A stretch of DNA of 64,000 bases from VRUE01 sp963701265 (GTDB taxonomy: Bacteria; Actinomycetota; Thermoleophilia; Solirubrobacterales; 70-9): positions 620,001-684,000 of the forward strand of contig OY969581.1 of the NCBI GenBank assembly GCA_963701265.1, in the 5' to 3' direction. Of this stretch, positions 33,447 to 41,835 are shown piece by piece (position 1 is the stretch's first letter; the number at the start of each line of letters is the position of its first letter). The position numbers and the translations under genes were made by a program. The notes beneath the pieces were generated by a model that was not told the origin of the DNA, made no database searches, and was given only the letters and a program-made list of their open reading frames with translations.

Positions 33447-34541
33447 CTAAGGGGTCTTCGCGGTTTTGGGCGGCGGCGGGGGCAGCGGCGGGAAGGTGCT
33501 GGCGTTGTATTCGGCGTACTGGAGGAAGGTTTCGCGGCGCAGCTTGAGGCGCAGGGTGTTGGTCGTACGTGGGTAGAGGCGCAGGTCGTAGGGATTGGCG
33601 CCGGGGCCGAAGCCGGCGTAGTAGACGAACATGCGCACCCGTGGATGCTTGACGGTCCAGGTGACCAGCTGTTTGACGAAACGTGGTTCGTCTTTGCCCG
33701 AGACCGCCCACTCGGTGATCGCCACCGGCTTGCCCTTCCACTGCTTGCCGAGGTAGAAGCGGTTGAGGTCTTCCCAGACCGGATATTCGGAGTAGAAGTC
33801 GGTGCCCGCCCAGTCGACCCAGCGCGCGCCCGGCCAGTAGTTGCCGGGGAAGTTGCCCTTCACCCGCGGCGAGCCGCCCGGCAGCGGACTCCAGATGACG
33901 CTCACCGGCGCCGGCAGCAGTTCGGTCGGGTTTGGCCCCTTGGTGCGGTTGAGCGGCGGCAGGCCGATTTCGGCCAGGGTCGCGTTGATCCCTTCCAGCG
34001 TCTGGCCGCCGCGCACGATCGCGACGATGCGGCGGAAGGCCTGCTTGTACCAGCCGGTCGTGTGTTCGCCCCCCTTCTGCGTGCCGTCGCAGTTGACCGC
34101 CGACCAGGCGTTGAGGCAGCGATTGGGCTCGCCCAGAGGCCTGATGTAGGCGGGCAGTCCGCGTTTGGCGAAGAAGTCGTTGAGCTGCAGCAGGTAGTCG
34201 TCGCCGGCTCCGAGGGCGATCTGCTCCGGGGTGATCAGCTCGCCCAGCGTCTGGTCGTCGATCGTGGAGATCGCGAGGATCGGCCGGGTCCCGGTTTCGC
34301 GCCAGCGTTCGTAGGCCTGGTTGAGGCTGTTGCCCCAGGGGTGGAAGGTCTGCAGCAACGCCGGGTGCTTGGTGAGCAGTTCGGTGAATTCGTTGAACTG
34401 CGTCGTCGTGCCCTGGTCGCTGACGCCGAAGAGCACGCCGGGCTTGGGCGGGACCAGGGTCAGCGCTCGCGCCGGGGCGGCGAGGATTGCCACCACCGCC
34501 ACCGCCAGAACTGCCACCTGCCTAAGTCTCCTCCAGTACAT
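33447..34541 (-). CDS. Secreted glycosidase-like protein (GH26-like)
   Basis: The 364-residue protein has a signal peptide (VAVLAVAVVAILAAPARA) and a barrel-like pattern. The candidate acid/base YIRPLGEPNRCLNAW and candidate nucleophile PVAITEWAVSGKD resemble GH26-type enzymes. A Pro-rich tail (PPLPPPPPKTAKTP) ends it. The ATG at 34541 has AGAAGGA 8 nt upstream. It overlaps the end of the upstream NAD-binding gene, so the two are co-transcribed. Substrate unknown. It is similar in layout, but not in motif spacing, to the protein at 21168. Confidence 0.72.
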   Translation of the reverse strand: MYWRRLRQVAVLAVAVVAILAAPARALTLVPPKPGVLFGVSDQGTTTQFNEFTELLTKHPALLQTFHPWGNSLNQAYERWRETGTRPILAISTIDDQTLGELITPEQIALGAGDDYLLQLNDFFAKRGLPAYIRPLGEPNRCLNAWSAVNCDGTQKGGEHTTGWYKQAFRRIVAIVRGGQTLEGINATLAEIGLPPLNRTKGPNPTELLPAPVSVIWSPLPGGSPRVKGNFPGNYWPGARWVDWAGTDFYSEYPVWEDLNRFYLGKQWKGKPVAITEWAVSGKDEPRFVKQLVTWTVKHPRVRMFVYYAGFGPGANPYDLRLYPRTTNTLRLKLRRETFLQYAEYNASTFPPLPPPPPKTAKTP

Positions 34542-35406
34542 CGCCCATCCTTCTTGGCTTGACCCCGAGCTCCTCCGCGTCGGCCGTGCCACGCTCGCTG
34601 ATCATCGGGACCTCCATCAGCTCGGCCTCCTCCCAGGTTGCAAACACGGCCTCACCGAAAAGAGAGCGGATCGCGATCAAGCCGGAGCGGACGAGGGGGA
34701 GGGGCATGTGGACCAGTGAGCGCGGCCGCCCGGCGATCTGGCTGACCAGATCGGACATCTCGTCGTAGCTGAGGGTCTCGGGCCCGGCCAGCTCATAACG
34801 CTGGCGACCACCACCTTGCTCCAGTGCGGCGACGACGCAGCGGGCGGCGTCATCGGCCCAGATCGGCTCGAAGCGAGCCTGGCCGTCACCGGAGACGGGC
34901 AGGACGGGCAGGAAGGAGAAGCGCCGCAGCAGAGTGATCCACGGGTCCGAGTGGTCGTAGACGATCGAGGGCGCGAAGATCGTCGTCTCCAACGCTGAGG
35001 AGGCAACGGCGCGCTCGGCCAGCCACTTGGCGCGAAAGAACCGTGTGCGCTGGGCTACCGAGGCGTTGAGGGCGCTGAAGAAGATGAAGCGCTTGACGCC
35101 GCTGCGCTCGGCGGCGCGCAGCAACCGCACGGTCGCCAGCCCGTTCAGCTCCTCGATCCGGTGGGGCGGCTGGTCACGGATCGTCGCCGCCAGGTGGATC
35201 ACGGTGTCGACGCCGCGCAGCGCCTGGCGCACCAGGTAGGGATCCGACATCTCACCGAGATCCCCAAGGGCGATCTGCACGTCGACCCGCTGCGACCCGA
35301 GCCGTCGCGGCTCACGGACAAGGCAGCGCACGTCATCGCCGCGCTCGAGCAGCTGCGGCAGCAGCCGCGATCCAACGCTTCCGGTTGCCCCTGTCAGCAG
35401 CAGCAT
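34522..35406 (-). CDS. NAD(P)-binding atypical SDR (NDUFA9-like)
   Basis: The 294-residue protein begins MLLLTGATGSVGSRLLPQLLERG, the NAD(P) site of atypical short-chain dehydrogenases. DTVIHLAATIRDQPPHRIEELNGLATVRLLRAAERSGVKRFIFFSAL follows. The catalytic YxxxK is replaced by RAKWLAE, as in NmrA/NDUFA9-like members that act as sensors or assembly factors. Function uncertain. It overlaps the downstream GH26-like gene by 20 bp. Confidence 0.82.
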   Translation of the reverse strand: MLLLTGATGSVGSRLLPQLLERGDDVRCLVREPRRLGSQRVDVQIALGDLGEMSDPYLVRQALRGVDTVIHLAATIRDQPPHRIEELNGLATVRLLRAAERSGVKRFIFFSALNASVAQRTRFFRAKWLAERAVASSALETTIFAPSIVYDHSDPWITLLRRFSFLPVLPVSGDGQARFEPIWADDAARCVVAALEQGGGRQRYELAGPETLSYDEMSDLVSQIAGRPRSLVHMPLPLVRSGLIAIRSLFGEAVFATWEEAELMEVPMISERGTADAEELGVKPRRMGDVLEET

Positions 35407-35529
35407 TGATTGCCGATGCTAGTGGGGGAGCGCCCGCCGCCGCTCAATCCGTAAAATGTGCATCCGCGCTTTGGCGGGGGCAGCCAGCCCCCGACGGCAC
35501 CGAAACGACGACTCAGGAGAAAGCCTCGA

Positions 35530-35802
35530 ATGACCTACGTCATCGCCGAGCCTTGCATCGGCCAGAAGGACAACTCATGCGTTGAGGTCTGTCCCGTCGA
35601 TTGCATTCATCCGACGCCGGACGAGCCCGACTACGACTCGGTTGAGATGCTCTACATCGACCCGGACGAGTGCATCGATTGCGACGCCTGCGTCGAGGCC
35701 TGCCCGGTCGACGCCTGCTTCGCCGAGGACCAGCTCCCGGCTGAGTGGGCCAAGTACGCCGAGATCAACGCCAACTATTACAAGAGCAAGGCGAGCGCCT
35801 GA
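35530..35802 (+). CDS. Ferredoxin, two-cluster type (7Fe/8Fe)
   Basis: The 90-residue protein has CIGQKDNSCVEVCPVDCIH and CIDCDACVEACPVDACF, two Cys motif sets for [3Fe-4S]/[4Fe-4S] clusters as in actinobacterial FdxA. The first set is spaced C-x7-C-x3-C, giving a 7Fe pattern. An aromatic/acidic tail follows. AGGAG precedes ATG. It would carry electrons to cytochrome P450s or other reductases. It stands alone. Confidence 0.93.
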   Translation: MTYVIAEPCIGQKDNSCVEVCPVDCIHPTPDEPDYDSVEMLYIDPDECIDCDACVEACPVDACFAEDQLPAEWAKYAEINANYYKSKASA

Positions 35803-36113
35803 AGTTCTGACCTCTATTTAGGTACCTCTGGCGTACCAAATAGACGACAAAAAAACCTGCTGTGTGTCGAGCAAGGGGCTCTTCGGCCACTTTGCAGCAA
35901 GATCGTGGTGGGCGTTGTCTCTCACGTCCATTCTCGCTTCAGTGCACCATTTTTTAGCTTTAACATCGCTGTTGCGTCGGGTACCGCCCGCTGGGTCGTC
36001 AGCATGAGACTCCTGGTTTGGCGCTCGATGCTTGCTCGATGGACTGGGGGGGCGGCGCTGTATCGGCCGCCCTCCTAGCTGTCAATTTCGGCCGGGTGTG
36101 GCCGGGCCGAGAT
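35803..36113. other. Spacer between ferredoxin and regulator genes
   Basis: This 311-bp AT-richer stretch holds an imperfect palindrome CTATTTAGGTAC-N7-GTACC-AAATAG (35815-35844) just after the ferredoxin stop, probably a terminator. A GGGCGGC/GCCGCCC hairpin (36050-36072) lies behind the minus-strand regulator gene. Between them is one possible small reading frame on the minus strand (see 35922-36005). Nothing else is supported. Confidence 0.5.
35922..36005 (-). CDS. Possible 27-aa small protein
   Basis: An ATG at 36005 is preceded by AGGAG at good spacing (CAGGAGTCTCATG) and opens a frame of 27 codons ending KREWT. The product is basic (LKLKNGALKREW), without membrane segment. It lies about 110 bp behind the regulator gene on the same strand, after a hairpin. 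No counterpart was seen behind the first regulator (788-1399), so the call rests only on the ribosome site. Confidence 0.25.
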   Translation of the reverse strand: MLTTQRAVPDATAMLKLKNGALKREWT

Positions 36114-36737
36114 TCACGCCTCGTTGGTGGCCAGTCGCTCCCCCGGCGGGCGACCGGAGCGACTGCGCTCGAAGCTCATCGCGGAGACCACCGTCGAGGT
36201 TCCGGACTCATCTGACTCGAGTAGCCGCGCAGCGCTCTTGGCCTCGATCTCCTCGACCCTGGCGTAGGACGCGGCCATCTCGTCGGCAATTTCGCGACGA
36301 CCCTGCTCGTCGAGGTTGACCGAACGCCAGCTCATCCAGATGTCCTCGTCGGAGTCCATCTTGCCGGCGCGCAAGGCGGCGAGCCCCTCGGCCATGATCG
36401 CCTGCAGGATCAGGGCGGCGAACTCACGTTTCGTCTCCGCCGGCAACTCGCGCGCTTCCTCATCGCTGACGAACGGTCGCGCGATCGCCCGGTAGAAGTG
36501 CTCAGTCGCTCCGCGTCGCTGCTCGGTGCCGACGAATTCGATGCAGCCGGAATCGAAAAGTTCCTTGACGTGATGGCCGACCTTGCTGACGCCCTCGCCG
36601 ATGATTTTGGCGATTTCGTTGGGGCTGGCAGTGCCTTCGTTGAGGATCGCAAGGGCGTCGATCCTGATCCGGTGACCGACGGCGTAGGCCACCGCCTCGT
36701 CGATGCTTCTCCTTTGCCCCTTTGCGGTCGTCGCCAA
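36114..36737 (-). CDS. Winged-helix (ArsR-like) regulator, paralog of 788-1399
   Basis: The 207-residue protein has the wHTH core HRIRIDALAILNEGTASPNEIAKIIG then SKVGHHVKELFDSGCIEF and the wing RRGATEHFY. A helical C-terminal half ends SFERSRSGRPPGERL. Full-length similarity to the regulator at 788 is clear by eye. The start is chosen as TTG 36737, because GGAGGA lies 8 nt before it. An in-frame TTG at 36755 would put that ribosome site inside the gene. It diverges from the second KHN micropeptide gene at 36909. Ligand and targets are unknown. Confidence 0.8.
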   Translation of the reverse strand: MATTAKGQRRSIDEAVAYAVGHRIRIDALAILNEGTASPNEIAKIIGEGVSKVGHHVKELFDSGCIEFVGTEQRRGATEHFYRAIARPFVSDEEARELPAETKREFAALILQAIMAEGLAALRAGKMDSDEDIWMSWRSVNLDEQGRREIADEMAASYARVEEIEAKSAARLLESDESGTSTVVSAMSFERSRSGRPPGERLATNEA

Positions 36738-36908
36738 GGCTGATCCTCCAGTCAAGAGCTATTTAAGTGGTAAGGCGGGCCGGAGGATAAGCAAGTTTCC
36801 CTGACCGGCGGCACCCACACTAAGCGATCCCTCAATACTTAAGTTTTTTTTAGTATTGCGCTTGAAACCCGGTCCGACGGGCAGGAGAGCGAAGGGAGGT
36901 GAGCAGGG
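36738..36908. promoter_or_regulatory. Divergent control region, wHTH/micropeptide locus 2
   Basis: This 171-bp spacer separates the regulator and micropeptide genes. It contains the perfect palindrome ACTTAAGT (36837-36844) set within a larger inverted repeat CAATACT-N12-AGTATTG (36833-36858), and another TTTAAGT at 36762-36768. Such AT-rich palindromes stand out sharply and are the best operator candidates for the wHTH protein. The strong ribosome site AGGGAGGTGA ends it. Confidence 0.5.
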
Positions 36909-36968
36909 ATGACGATCAGCACCGTGAGCACGGTCGTGCCAAGCGTGCAGGTTTTCAAGCACAACTAG
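36909..36968 (+). CDS. 19-aa KHN micropeptide, copy 2
   Basis: ATG 36909 opens a frame for MTISTVSTVVPSVQVFKHN, then TAG. GGAGGTGA sits 7 nt upstream, a near-perfect ribosome site, and a 10-bp GC hairpin begins 15 nt after the stop. The peptide matches copy 1 (538-594) at M, ISTV, VP, V and the final KHN. The gene neighbourhood (divergent paralogous wHTH regulator, hairpin behind) is also the same, though the loci are 36 kb apart. No plus-strand gene follows before 38291, so it is not a leader of a downstream operon. Function unknown. Confidence 0.68.
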   Translation: MTISTVSTVVPSVQVFKHN

Positions 36969-36983
36969 ACGCGCCGATTCGGT

Positions 36984-37014
36984 GGGCCGGCCTGCCAGGA
37001 GAAGAGGCCGGCCC
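36984..37014. terminator. Strong hairpin between micropeptide and mrp
   Basis: Arms GGGCCGGCCT (36984-36993) and AGGCCGGCCC (37005-37014) are perfect over 10 bp with an 11-nt loop. The stem can end the micropeptide transcript on the plus strand and the mrp gene (stop at 37021) on the minus strand. Confidence 0.75.
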
Positions 37015-37020
37015 GCTTCG

Positions 37021-38169
37021 CTACTGGACGACGGGAAGCGGCGTGCCGCTGACGGCAGGTGCTTCGGCGACCGCGGGAACTGCCTGCAGAACCGGCAGCT
37101 CCTGCGGTGTGGCGGCGACAATGCCGCGCGCGGCTTGCCGGATCGCCTGCGCAGCGGGGGAGTCCGGCTCCGCCGTCGCCAGGGGGGTGCCGTTGTCAGC
37201 GTGTTCGCGCAGGGGCTCGGAGATCGGAACCTTGCCCAGCAGGGGGATGTCGAGCTCGTCGGCGAGGAGCTGCCCGCCGCCCTCGCCGAAGATCGTGAAG
37301 CGCTCGCCGTCCGGTGTCGTGAAGCCGGACATGTTCTCGATCGCGCCGAGCAGCTCGAGGTCGAACTTGGCGGCCATGTCGGCCGCCCGCTTGGCGACCG
37401 TCTGCGCTGCGGGCTGGGGTGTGGTGACGATCACGAACTTCGCCTGGGGCAGCAGCTGGGCCAGGGTCATCGAGACGTCGCCGGTGCCGGGCGGCAGGTC
37501 GAGCAGCAGGTACTCGAGCTCTCCCCAGGCGACGTCCTCGAGGAACTGCTGGATCGCCTTGTGCAGCATCGGGCCACGCCAGACGACAGCGGAGTTCTCC
37601 TCGACGAAGAAGCCAATCGACATCACCTTGACCCCGCCCGCTGCTTCCAGGGGCAGGATTTTGCGCTCGCCGTTGACCTCGGGTTTGCTGTTGACCCCGA
37701 GCATGCGCGGGATCGAGTAGCCGTAGACGTCGCAGTCGAGAGCGCCGGAGGGATGCCCTTCGGCGCTCAGCGCGGCGGCCAGGTTGGCGGTCATCGTCGA
37801 CTTGCCGACCCCGCCCTTGCCGGAGGCGACGCAGATCACGTTTTTCACCTGGGCGAGGGCGCCGGCGGGCAGCTTGCCGCGGCCGAGCGTCTGCTGCAGG
37901 CTCGATTTCTCCTCGTCAGAGAGGACATCGAAACCGACGGCAACCTCGGTGACGCCGTCGAGCTCGGAGACCTGTTTGGCGACGGCCTGTTCGAAGTGGG
38001 AGCGGATCGGACATCCAGCCGTGGTCAGCGAGACCACGACCTCGATTCGGCCGCCCTCGCGAACGTCGATCGAGCGGACCATGCCCAGCTCGACGATCGA
38101 GCGGCGCAGCTCGGGGTCGATCACGGCTCGCAGCTTCTCGGTTATCTGATCCTGCGTCGGAAGTGACAT
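37021..38169 (-). CDS. Mrp/ApbC iron-sulfur carrier ATPase
   Basis: This P-loop protein of about 382 residues delivers Fe-S clusters. Its N-terminal MIP18 (DUF59) domain has LRAVIDPELRRSIVELGMVRSIDV. The ParA/MRP ATPase domain has the deviant Walker A VASGKGGVGKSTMTANLA, YLLLDLPPGTGD and VTTPQPAAQTVAKRA. The C-terminal region lacks an obvious CxxC pair. Start taken as ATG 38169 (MSLPTQDQITEKL). An ATG three codons earlier (38178) is equally possible. Confidence 0.92.
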   Translation of the reverse strand: MSLPTQDQITEKLRAVIDPELRRSIVELGMVRSIDVREGGRIEVVVSLTTAGCPIRSHFEQAVAKQVSELDGVTEVAVGFDVLSDEEKSSLQQTLGRGKLPAGALAQVKNVICVASGKGGVGKSTMTANLAAALSAEGHPSGALDCDVYGYSIPRMLGVNSKPEVNGERKILPLEAAGGVKVMSIGFFVEENSAVVWRGPMLHKAIQQFLEDVAWGELEYLLLDLPPGTGDVSMTLAQLLPQAKFVIVTTPQPAAQTVAKRAADMAAKFDLELLGAIENMSGFTTPDGERFTIFGEGGGQLLADELDIPLLGKVPISEPLREHADNGTPLATAEPDSPAAQAIRQAARGIVAATPQELPVLQAVPAVAEAPAVSGTPLPVVQ

Positions 38170-38290
38170 TGAAGCCATTCTCGCAAAGGCGCCGCGGCAG
38201 CAGCCCCCGGGGTGTGCTTGTGGAGAGGGGGAAGAGATCTGCACCCCGCCTGCTTAGGCCCCGCACATGTCGTCGAGTGAAGGGGGAGTC

Positions 38291-40552
38291 ATGTCAGGCA
38301 CGCGGGGCGGCCTCGGCCGCATCGTCGCGATGGGAATCGCATTGGCGCTCGCGCTGTTGCTGCTGGTCGCCAAGGAGGCAACGGCAGGCAAGTACTCGGT
38401 CGCCCAGTGTGGCTGGCACGTCGGTGCCGATGCCGGCTGGGCCGACAGCACGGGTGGGGCGAAGTTCCGCTCCGATGCGTACTGCGCGACACCGCCCGGT
38501 GCTGATCCCTTCGACGGCGCCCACCTGAAGAGCTTCACCCGCGATGGACAGGGGACCGTGTCGGGGACCCGCTACGCGCGCTGGCTCTGGACTGCCCCGG
38601 AAGGCACCGGCATCACGCGGGTCAGTGGCACCTGGTGGCACGCGCTGCACGACGGGATCGAGCAGCGGATCGGCGTCGCCAACTCGAGCGGTGGCTTCGA
38701 TGTGTTCGCCGCGGCGTCAACCACCGACGTCACCCCCCGTGACTTTGTCGTCGGTTTCTCCACCCCGATGCCCGCACTCGAGGACCGCCTGCTTTGCGCC
38801 AAGGCCGAAAGCAAGTGGTGCAGCCTCGATCCCGGCTCCTGGTCGGCGGTCCGTGCTCTGACGATCACGATCGAGGACAACTTCTTCCCCGACCACTCGA
38901 TTGGCGGCGAGATGCTCGCGGGTGGTTGGTTGCGAGGCGAGCGCCGGCTCGATTACAGCGCCTTCGACGGTGGGTCCGGGATAAAGCGAACGGAAGCTGT
39001 GATCGACGGTCGTCCGGTCTTTCCCCACGATCACCCGTGCAACGTCGTCTCGGTCAGCGGCGAGCTGCGGGCGACGACGATGCAGCCCTGTCCGACCCAC
39101 CGCTTCGGCTATTACCCAATCTCGACCACGGGGTTCACCGACGGTTCCCACATCGTCAGTCACTGCGCCACCGACTTCGCCGGCAACGTGAGCTGCGGGC
39201 GAGCACAGACGATTCAGATCGACAACAACCCGCCCGCGCATCCGCGTGAACTCGCCCTTGCCGGTGGCGACGGATGGCGGCACACGAACGACTTCGACCC
39301 GGCTTGGGTCAATCCCGATCAGGGTCCGGCGAGCCCGATCGGGGGCGCCTTCTGGCGCATCACCGGCCCGGCCGGCTACGACAGCGGCACCAAGTTCGTC
39401 TCCGGTCACGATCTCCACGGGCTGCAGAACCTCTTCGTCCCCCGCGCCGGTGTCTACTCGCTGGGCATCTGGCTGCGGGACGAGGCGGGCAACGAGACCG
39501 CGTCCTCGGCGGCCTCACTGCCGCTGCGCTTCGACGACGTACCCCCAGGCGTCGCCTTTGAGCCAGCCGCCGCCGGGGACGCGGTTCCGAGCCAGGTTGC
39601 CGCCCAGCTCAGCGACGCTCATTCCGGTCCGGCGAGCGGGGAGATCCACTACCGCCGGCTCGGCAGTGAGCAATGGACGGAGCTGCCGGCGAAGTTCCAG
39701 CGCGGCGCGTCTGCGGACAGCGCTGCCTTGCTTGCCCGCATTCCCTCCGATTTGACGGCCGGGACCTACGTGTTTCGCGCCGACGCCGTCGATGCGGCGG
39801 GCAACGCGGCGAGCACCACGCGCCGGGTGGATGGCACCGAGATGACCGTGCGCAAGCTGCCCGGCAGTCCGGTAGCCGGCGTCAAGCGGGCTGAGCCGGC
39901 GCGAGCCAAGGCGCGCATCTTCGCCCGGCTGCGCTGGCGCCGCCGCAGCGGAACCGAGTTGACGGTGCCTTTCCGCGTTGCCGCCTCGCTGACCGGCCGG
40001 CTGCTCGATGCGGAGGGCGTCGGTTTGGCCGAGCGGACGCTGCAGGTCATCTCCCGGCCCTCTCGCGGGGCGCTTGGAAAGGCGGCGATCGAGGTTGTGA
40101 AGACCGGTCCGCACGGTGGGTTCCGGCTGCCGCTGCCAGTTGGGCCCTCGCGCCGGATTGCCGTGGCTTTTCGCGGCGATACGGGACTCGATGCTGCCGA
40201 GCGGAGTCCGCTGACGCTCCGGGTTCGCAGCGGCATCGATCTCCGCGTCGCACCGCGTCAGCTGCGGACGGGGGCGGCAGTGCATCTCAGTGGCCGCGTG
40301 CGCAGCCTCGGGGCGCCGCTTCCACGCCGGGGCAAGCTCGTCGCGATCCAGTACTACGAGTCCGCCGCGAAGCGCTGGCGCCCGGTGCTGGTTGCGCGCA
40401 GCGATCACGCCGGCCGTTTTCACGCTTCCTACCGGTTTCGCTACGTCAGTGGGTCGGCCAATATCAGGCTCCGCGCGGTGGTCCTCCCGGAGGAGCATTG
40501 GCCCTATGCGCCGGGGGCTTCCAAGCCGATTCTCGTTCGCGTAACCGGGTAG
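38291..40552 (+). CDS. Large secreted protein with Ig-like/beta-sandwich repeats
   Basis: The 753-residue protein has a signal peptide (MGIALALALLLLVAKEATA). AAGGGGGA just before ATG 38291 fixes the start. The first 270 residues are rich in Trp/Gly/Cys (YSVAQCGWHVG, SGTWWHALHDG) and include paired cysteines. The middle holds fibronectin/bacterial Ig-like pieces (LRDEAGNETASSAASLPLRFDD, ADAVDAAGNAAS), and the end two further beta-sandwich domains with RVAASLTGRLLDAEGV and LSGRVRSLG. This layout is common in Solirubrobacterales secretomes. No catalytic motif seen. Likely surface binding or adhesion. Confidence 0.75.
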   Translation: MSGTRGGLGRIVAMGIALALALLLLVAKEATAGKYSVAQCGWHVGADAGWADSTGGAKFRSDAYCATPPGADPFDGAHLKSFTRDGQGTVSGTRYARWLWTAPEGTGITRVSGTWWHALHDGIEQRIGVANSSGGFDVFAAASTTDVTPRDFVVGFSTPMPALEDRLLCAKAESKWCSLDPGSWSAVRALTITIEDNFFPDHSIGGEMLAGGWLRGERRLDYSAFDGGSGIKRTEAVIDGRPVFPHDHPCNVVSVSGELRATTMQPCPTHRFGYYPISTTGFTDGSHIVSHCATDFAGNVSCGRAQTIQIDNNPPAHPRELALAGGDGWRHTNDFDPAWVNPDQGPASPIGGAFWRITGPAGYDSGTKFVSGHDLHGLQNLFVPRAGVYSLGIWLRDEAGNETASSAASLPLRFDDVPPGVAFEPAAAGDAVPSQVAAQLSDAHSGPASGEIHYRRLGSEQWTELPAKFQRGASADSAALLARIPSDLTAGTYVFRADAVDAAGNAASTTRRVDGTEMTVRKLPGSPVAGVKRAEPARAKARIFARLRWRRRSGTELTVPFRVAASLTGRLLDAEGVGLAERTLQVISRPSRGALGKAAIEVVKTGPHGGFRLPLPVGPSRRIAVAFRGDTGLDAAERSPLTLRVRSGIDLRVAPRQLRTGAAVHLSGRVRSLGAPLPRRGKLVAIQYYESAAKRWRPVLVARSDHAGRFHASYRFRYVSGSANIRLRAVVLPEEHWPYAPGASKPILVRVTG

Positions 40553-40562
40553 GGTGACGCCC

Positions 40563-41021
40563 ATGTCACAGGCCACCCTTCACACCAGCGCCGGGGCGAT
40601 CGTGCTCGAGCTTCACGACGAGGACGCGCCGAAGACAGTCGAGAACTTCCGCAAGCTCTCGGCCGACAAGTTCTACGACGAACTGGTCTTCCACCGGGTG
40701 ATCCCGGACTTCATGATCCAGGGAGGCTGCCCTGAGGGAACCGGCCGTGGCGGCCCCGGTTACACCTTTGAGGACGAGTTCAACCAGCACAAGATCGAGC
40801 GCGGGGCGCTGGCGATGGCCAATGCCGGCCCCAATACCAACGGCTCGCAGTTCTTCATCGTCACCACCGGCGCGGCGCCCTGGCTCGACGGCAAGCACAC
40901 TGTCTTCGGCCGCGTGGTCGAGGGGATGGACGTGGTCGACGCGATCGAGTCGAGTGAGACCGATGCTTCCGACCGTCCGCTCGAGGCGCAGACGATCGAG
41001 CGGGTCGAGCTCTCCGAGTAG
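40563..41021 (+). CDS. Cyclophilin-type peptidyl-prolyl isomerase
   Basis: The 152-residue single-domain cyclophilin has FHRVIPDFMIQGGCPEGTGRGGPGYTFEDEF (catalytic Arg in FHRV, Phe/Met/Gln in FMIQGG), ALAMANAGPNTNGSQFFI and HTVFGRVVEGMDVVDAIE. No signal peptide, so cytoplasmic. AGGGTGA is 8 nt before ATG 40563. A GTG 9 nt upstream is not needed. It converges directly on the K+ channel gene with no spacer. Confidence 0.96.
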   Translation: MSQATLHTSAGAIVLELHDEDAPKTVENFRKLSADKFYDELVFHRVIPDFMIQGGCPEGTGRGGPGYTFEDEFNQHKIERGALAMANAGPNTNGSQFFIVTTGAAPWLDGKHTVFGRVVEGMDVVDAIESSETDASDRPLEAQTIERVELSE

Positions 41022-41771
41022 TTAGCTCGGCGACGGAGTATCCGTCGCCGGCTCGTCTCCGTCGCGTCGCTCGCGGCGCCGTCGGATCGCCTCACCCGGG
41101 CGCCAGAGGCTGACCAGGCCGGCGACGAGGGTGACGAGGAAGATCTGCCCGGCCATCATCTCGAAGCCCGATATCAGTCGGCCTGGCTGCCCGCCCGGGA
41201 CGAGATTGCCGTAGCCGGTCGTGGTCAGGGTCGTGTAGCTGAAGAAGAGGAAGTCGGAGCCGGTCGGGTCCGGGTGGCCTTCGAAGAAGGGCCCTCCCTG
41301 AACTCGCTCGATCACGCCGTAGAGGAAGGTGAAGAGGATGCCCAGCACGGCGTAGACGCTGAGCGCGCCGAGGATCGTGCGCGAGCCCACCTCGGGGGCC
41401 ATGACGACGCGGCGCAGGACCGCCCCCATTGCCAGGGCCAAGAGGGAGACCTGGATCAGCGTCGCCAGGTTGAGCCAATCGTGGTTGCCAGAGGCCGCGC
41501 CGACCGCAGCGAGGAGCACGGTCAGCCCCGAAAGTGCCACCGCCAGGCGCACGAGCGGGGGGCGTACGTGCGAGCTGGTCAGTGCGACCACCGAGGTGGC
41601 GCTCGTCGCCACGGTGAGGATGACCGAGGTCCAGCCGCGGTTATCCAGCAGCGATGCCAGTACGTAGGTGACCAGGACCAGGACGAGGACCAGCCCGAAG
41701 GCGTCGCTGACGCGCTCCGCTCGCTGCATCCATCGCTCACGCCTGCGCGCCCGGCGCGATGCCGTCTCCAT
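41022..41771 (-). CDS. Two-pore-domain-like potassium channel (Ion_trans_2)
   Basis: The protein of about 249 residues has a basic N-terminus, several transmembrane helices and the K+ selectivity filter in SYTTLTTTGYGNLVPG. A final helix (QIFLVTLVAGLVSLW) follows. The filter TTTGYG is canonical. The upstream four-helix part (LVLVLVLVTYVLASLL, VVALTSS) is without S4-like arginine spacing, so it is probably not voltage gated. The start is uncertain. ATG 41771 avoids overlap with the divergent methyltransferase gene, but the frame is open to 41849. Confidence 0.88.
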   Translation of the reverse strand: METASRRARRRERWMQRAERVSDAFGLVLVLVLVTYVLASLLDNRGWTSVILTVATSATSVVALTSSHVRPPLVRLAVALSGLTVLLAAVGAASGNHDWLNLATLIQVSLLALAMGAVLRRVVMAPEVGSRTILGALSVYAVLGILFTFLYGVIERVQGGPFFEGHPDPTGSDFLFFSYTTLTTTGYGNLVPGGQPGRLISGFEMMAGQIFLVTLVAGLVSLWRPGEAIRRRRERRDGDEPATDTPSPS

Positions 41772-41835
41772 CTCCGCACGTTCGGCTGGGGGCCGAGGTT
41801 TCCTGCTCCGACGGGGCTCCTGATAGACCTCAACC

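Noticed and set aside
36984..37014. Micropeptide plus hairpin as a transcription attenuator
   Set aside because: No co-directional gene follows the second copy for over 1.3 kb, so there is no operon to attenuate.
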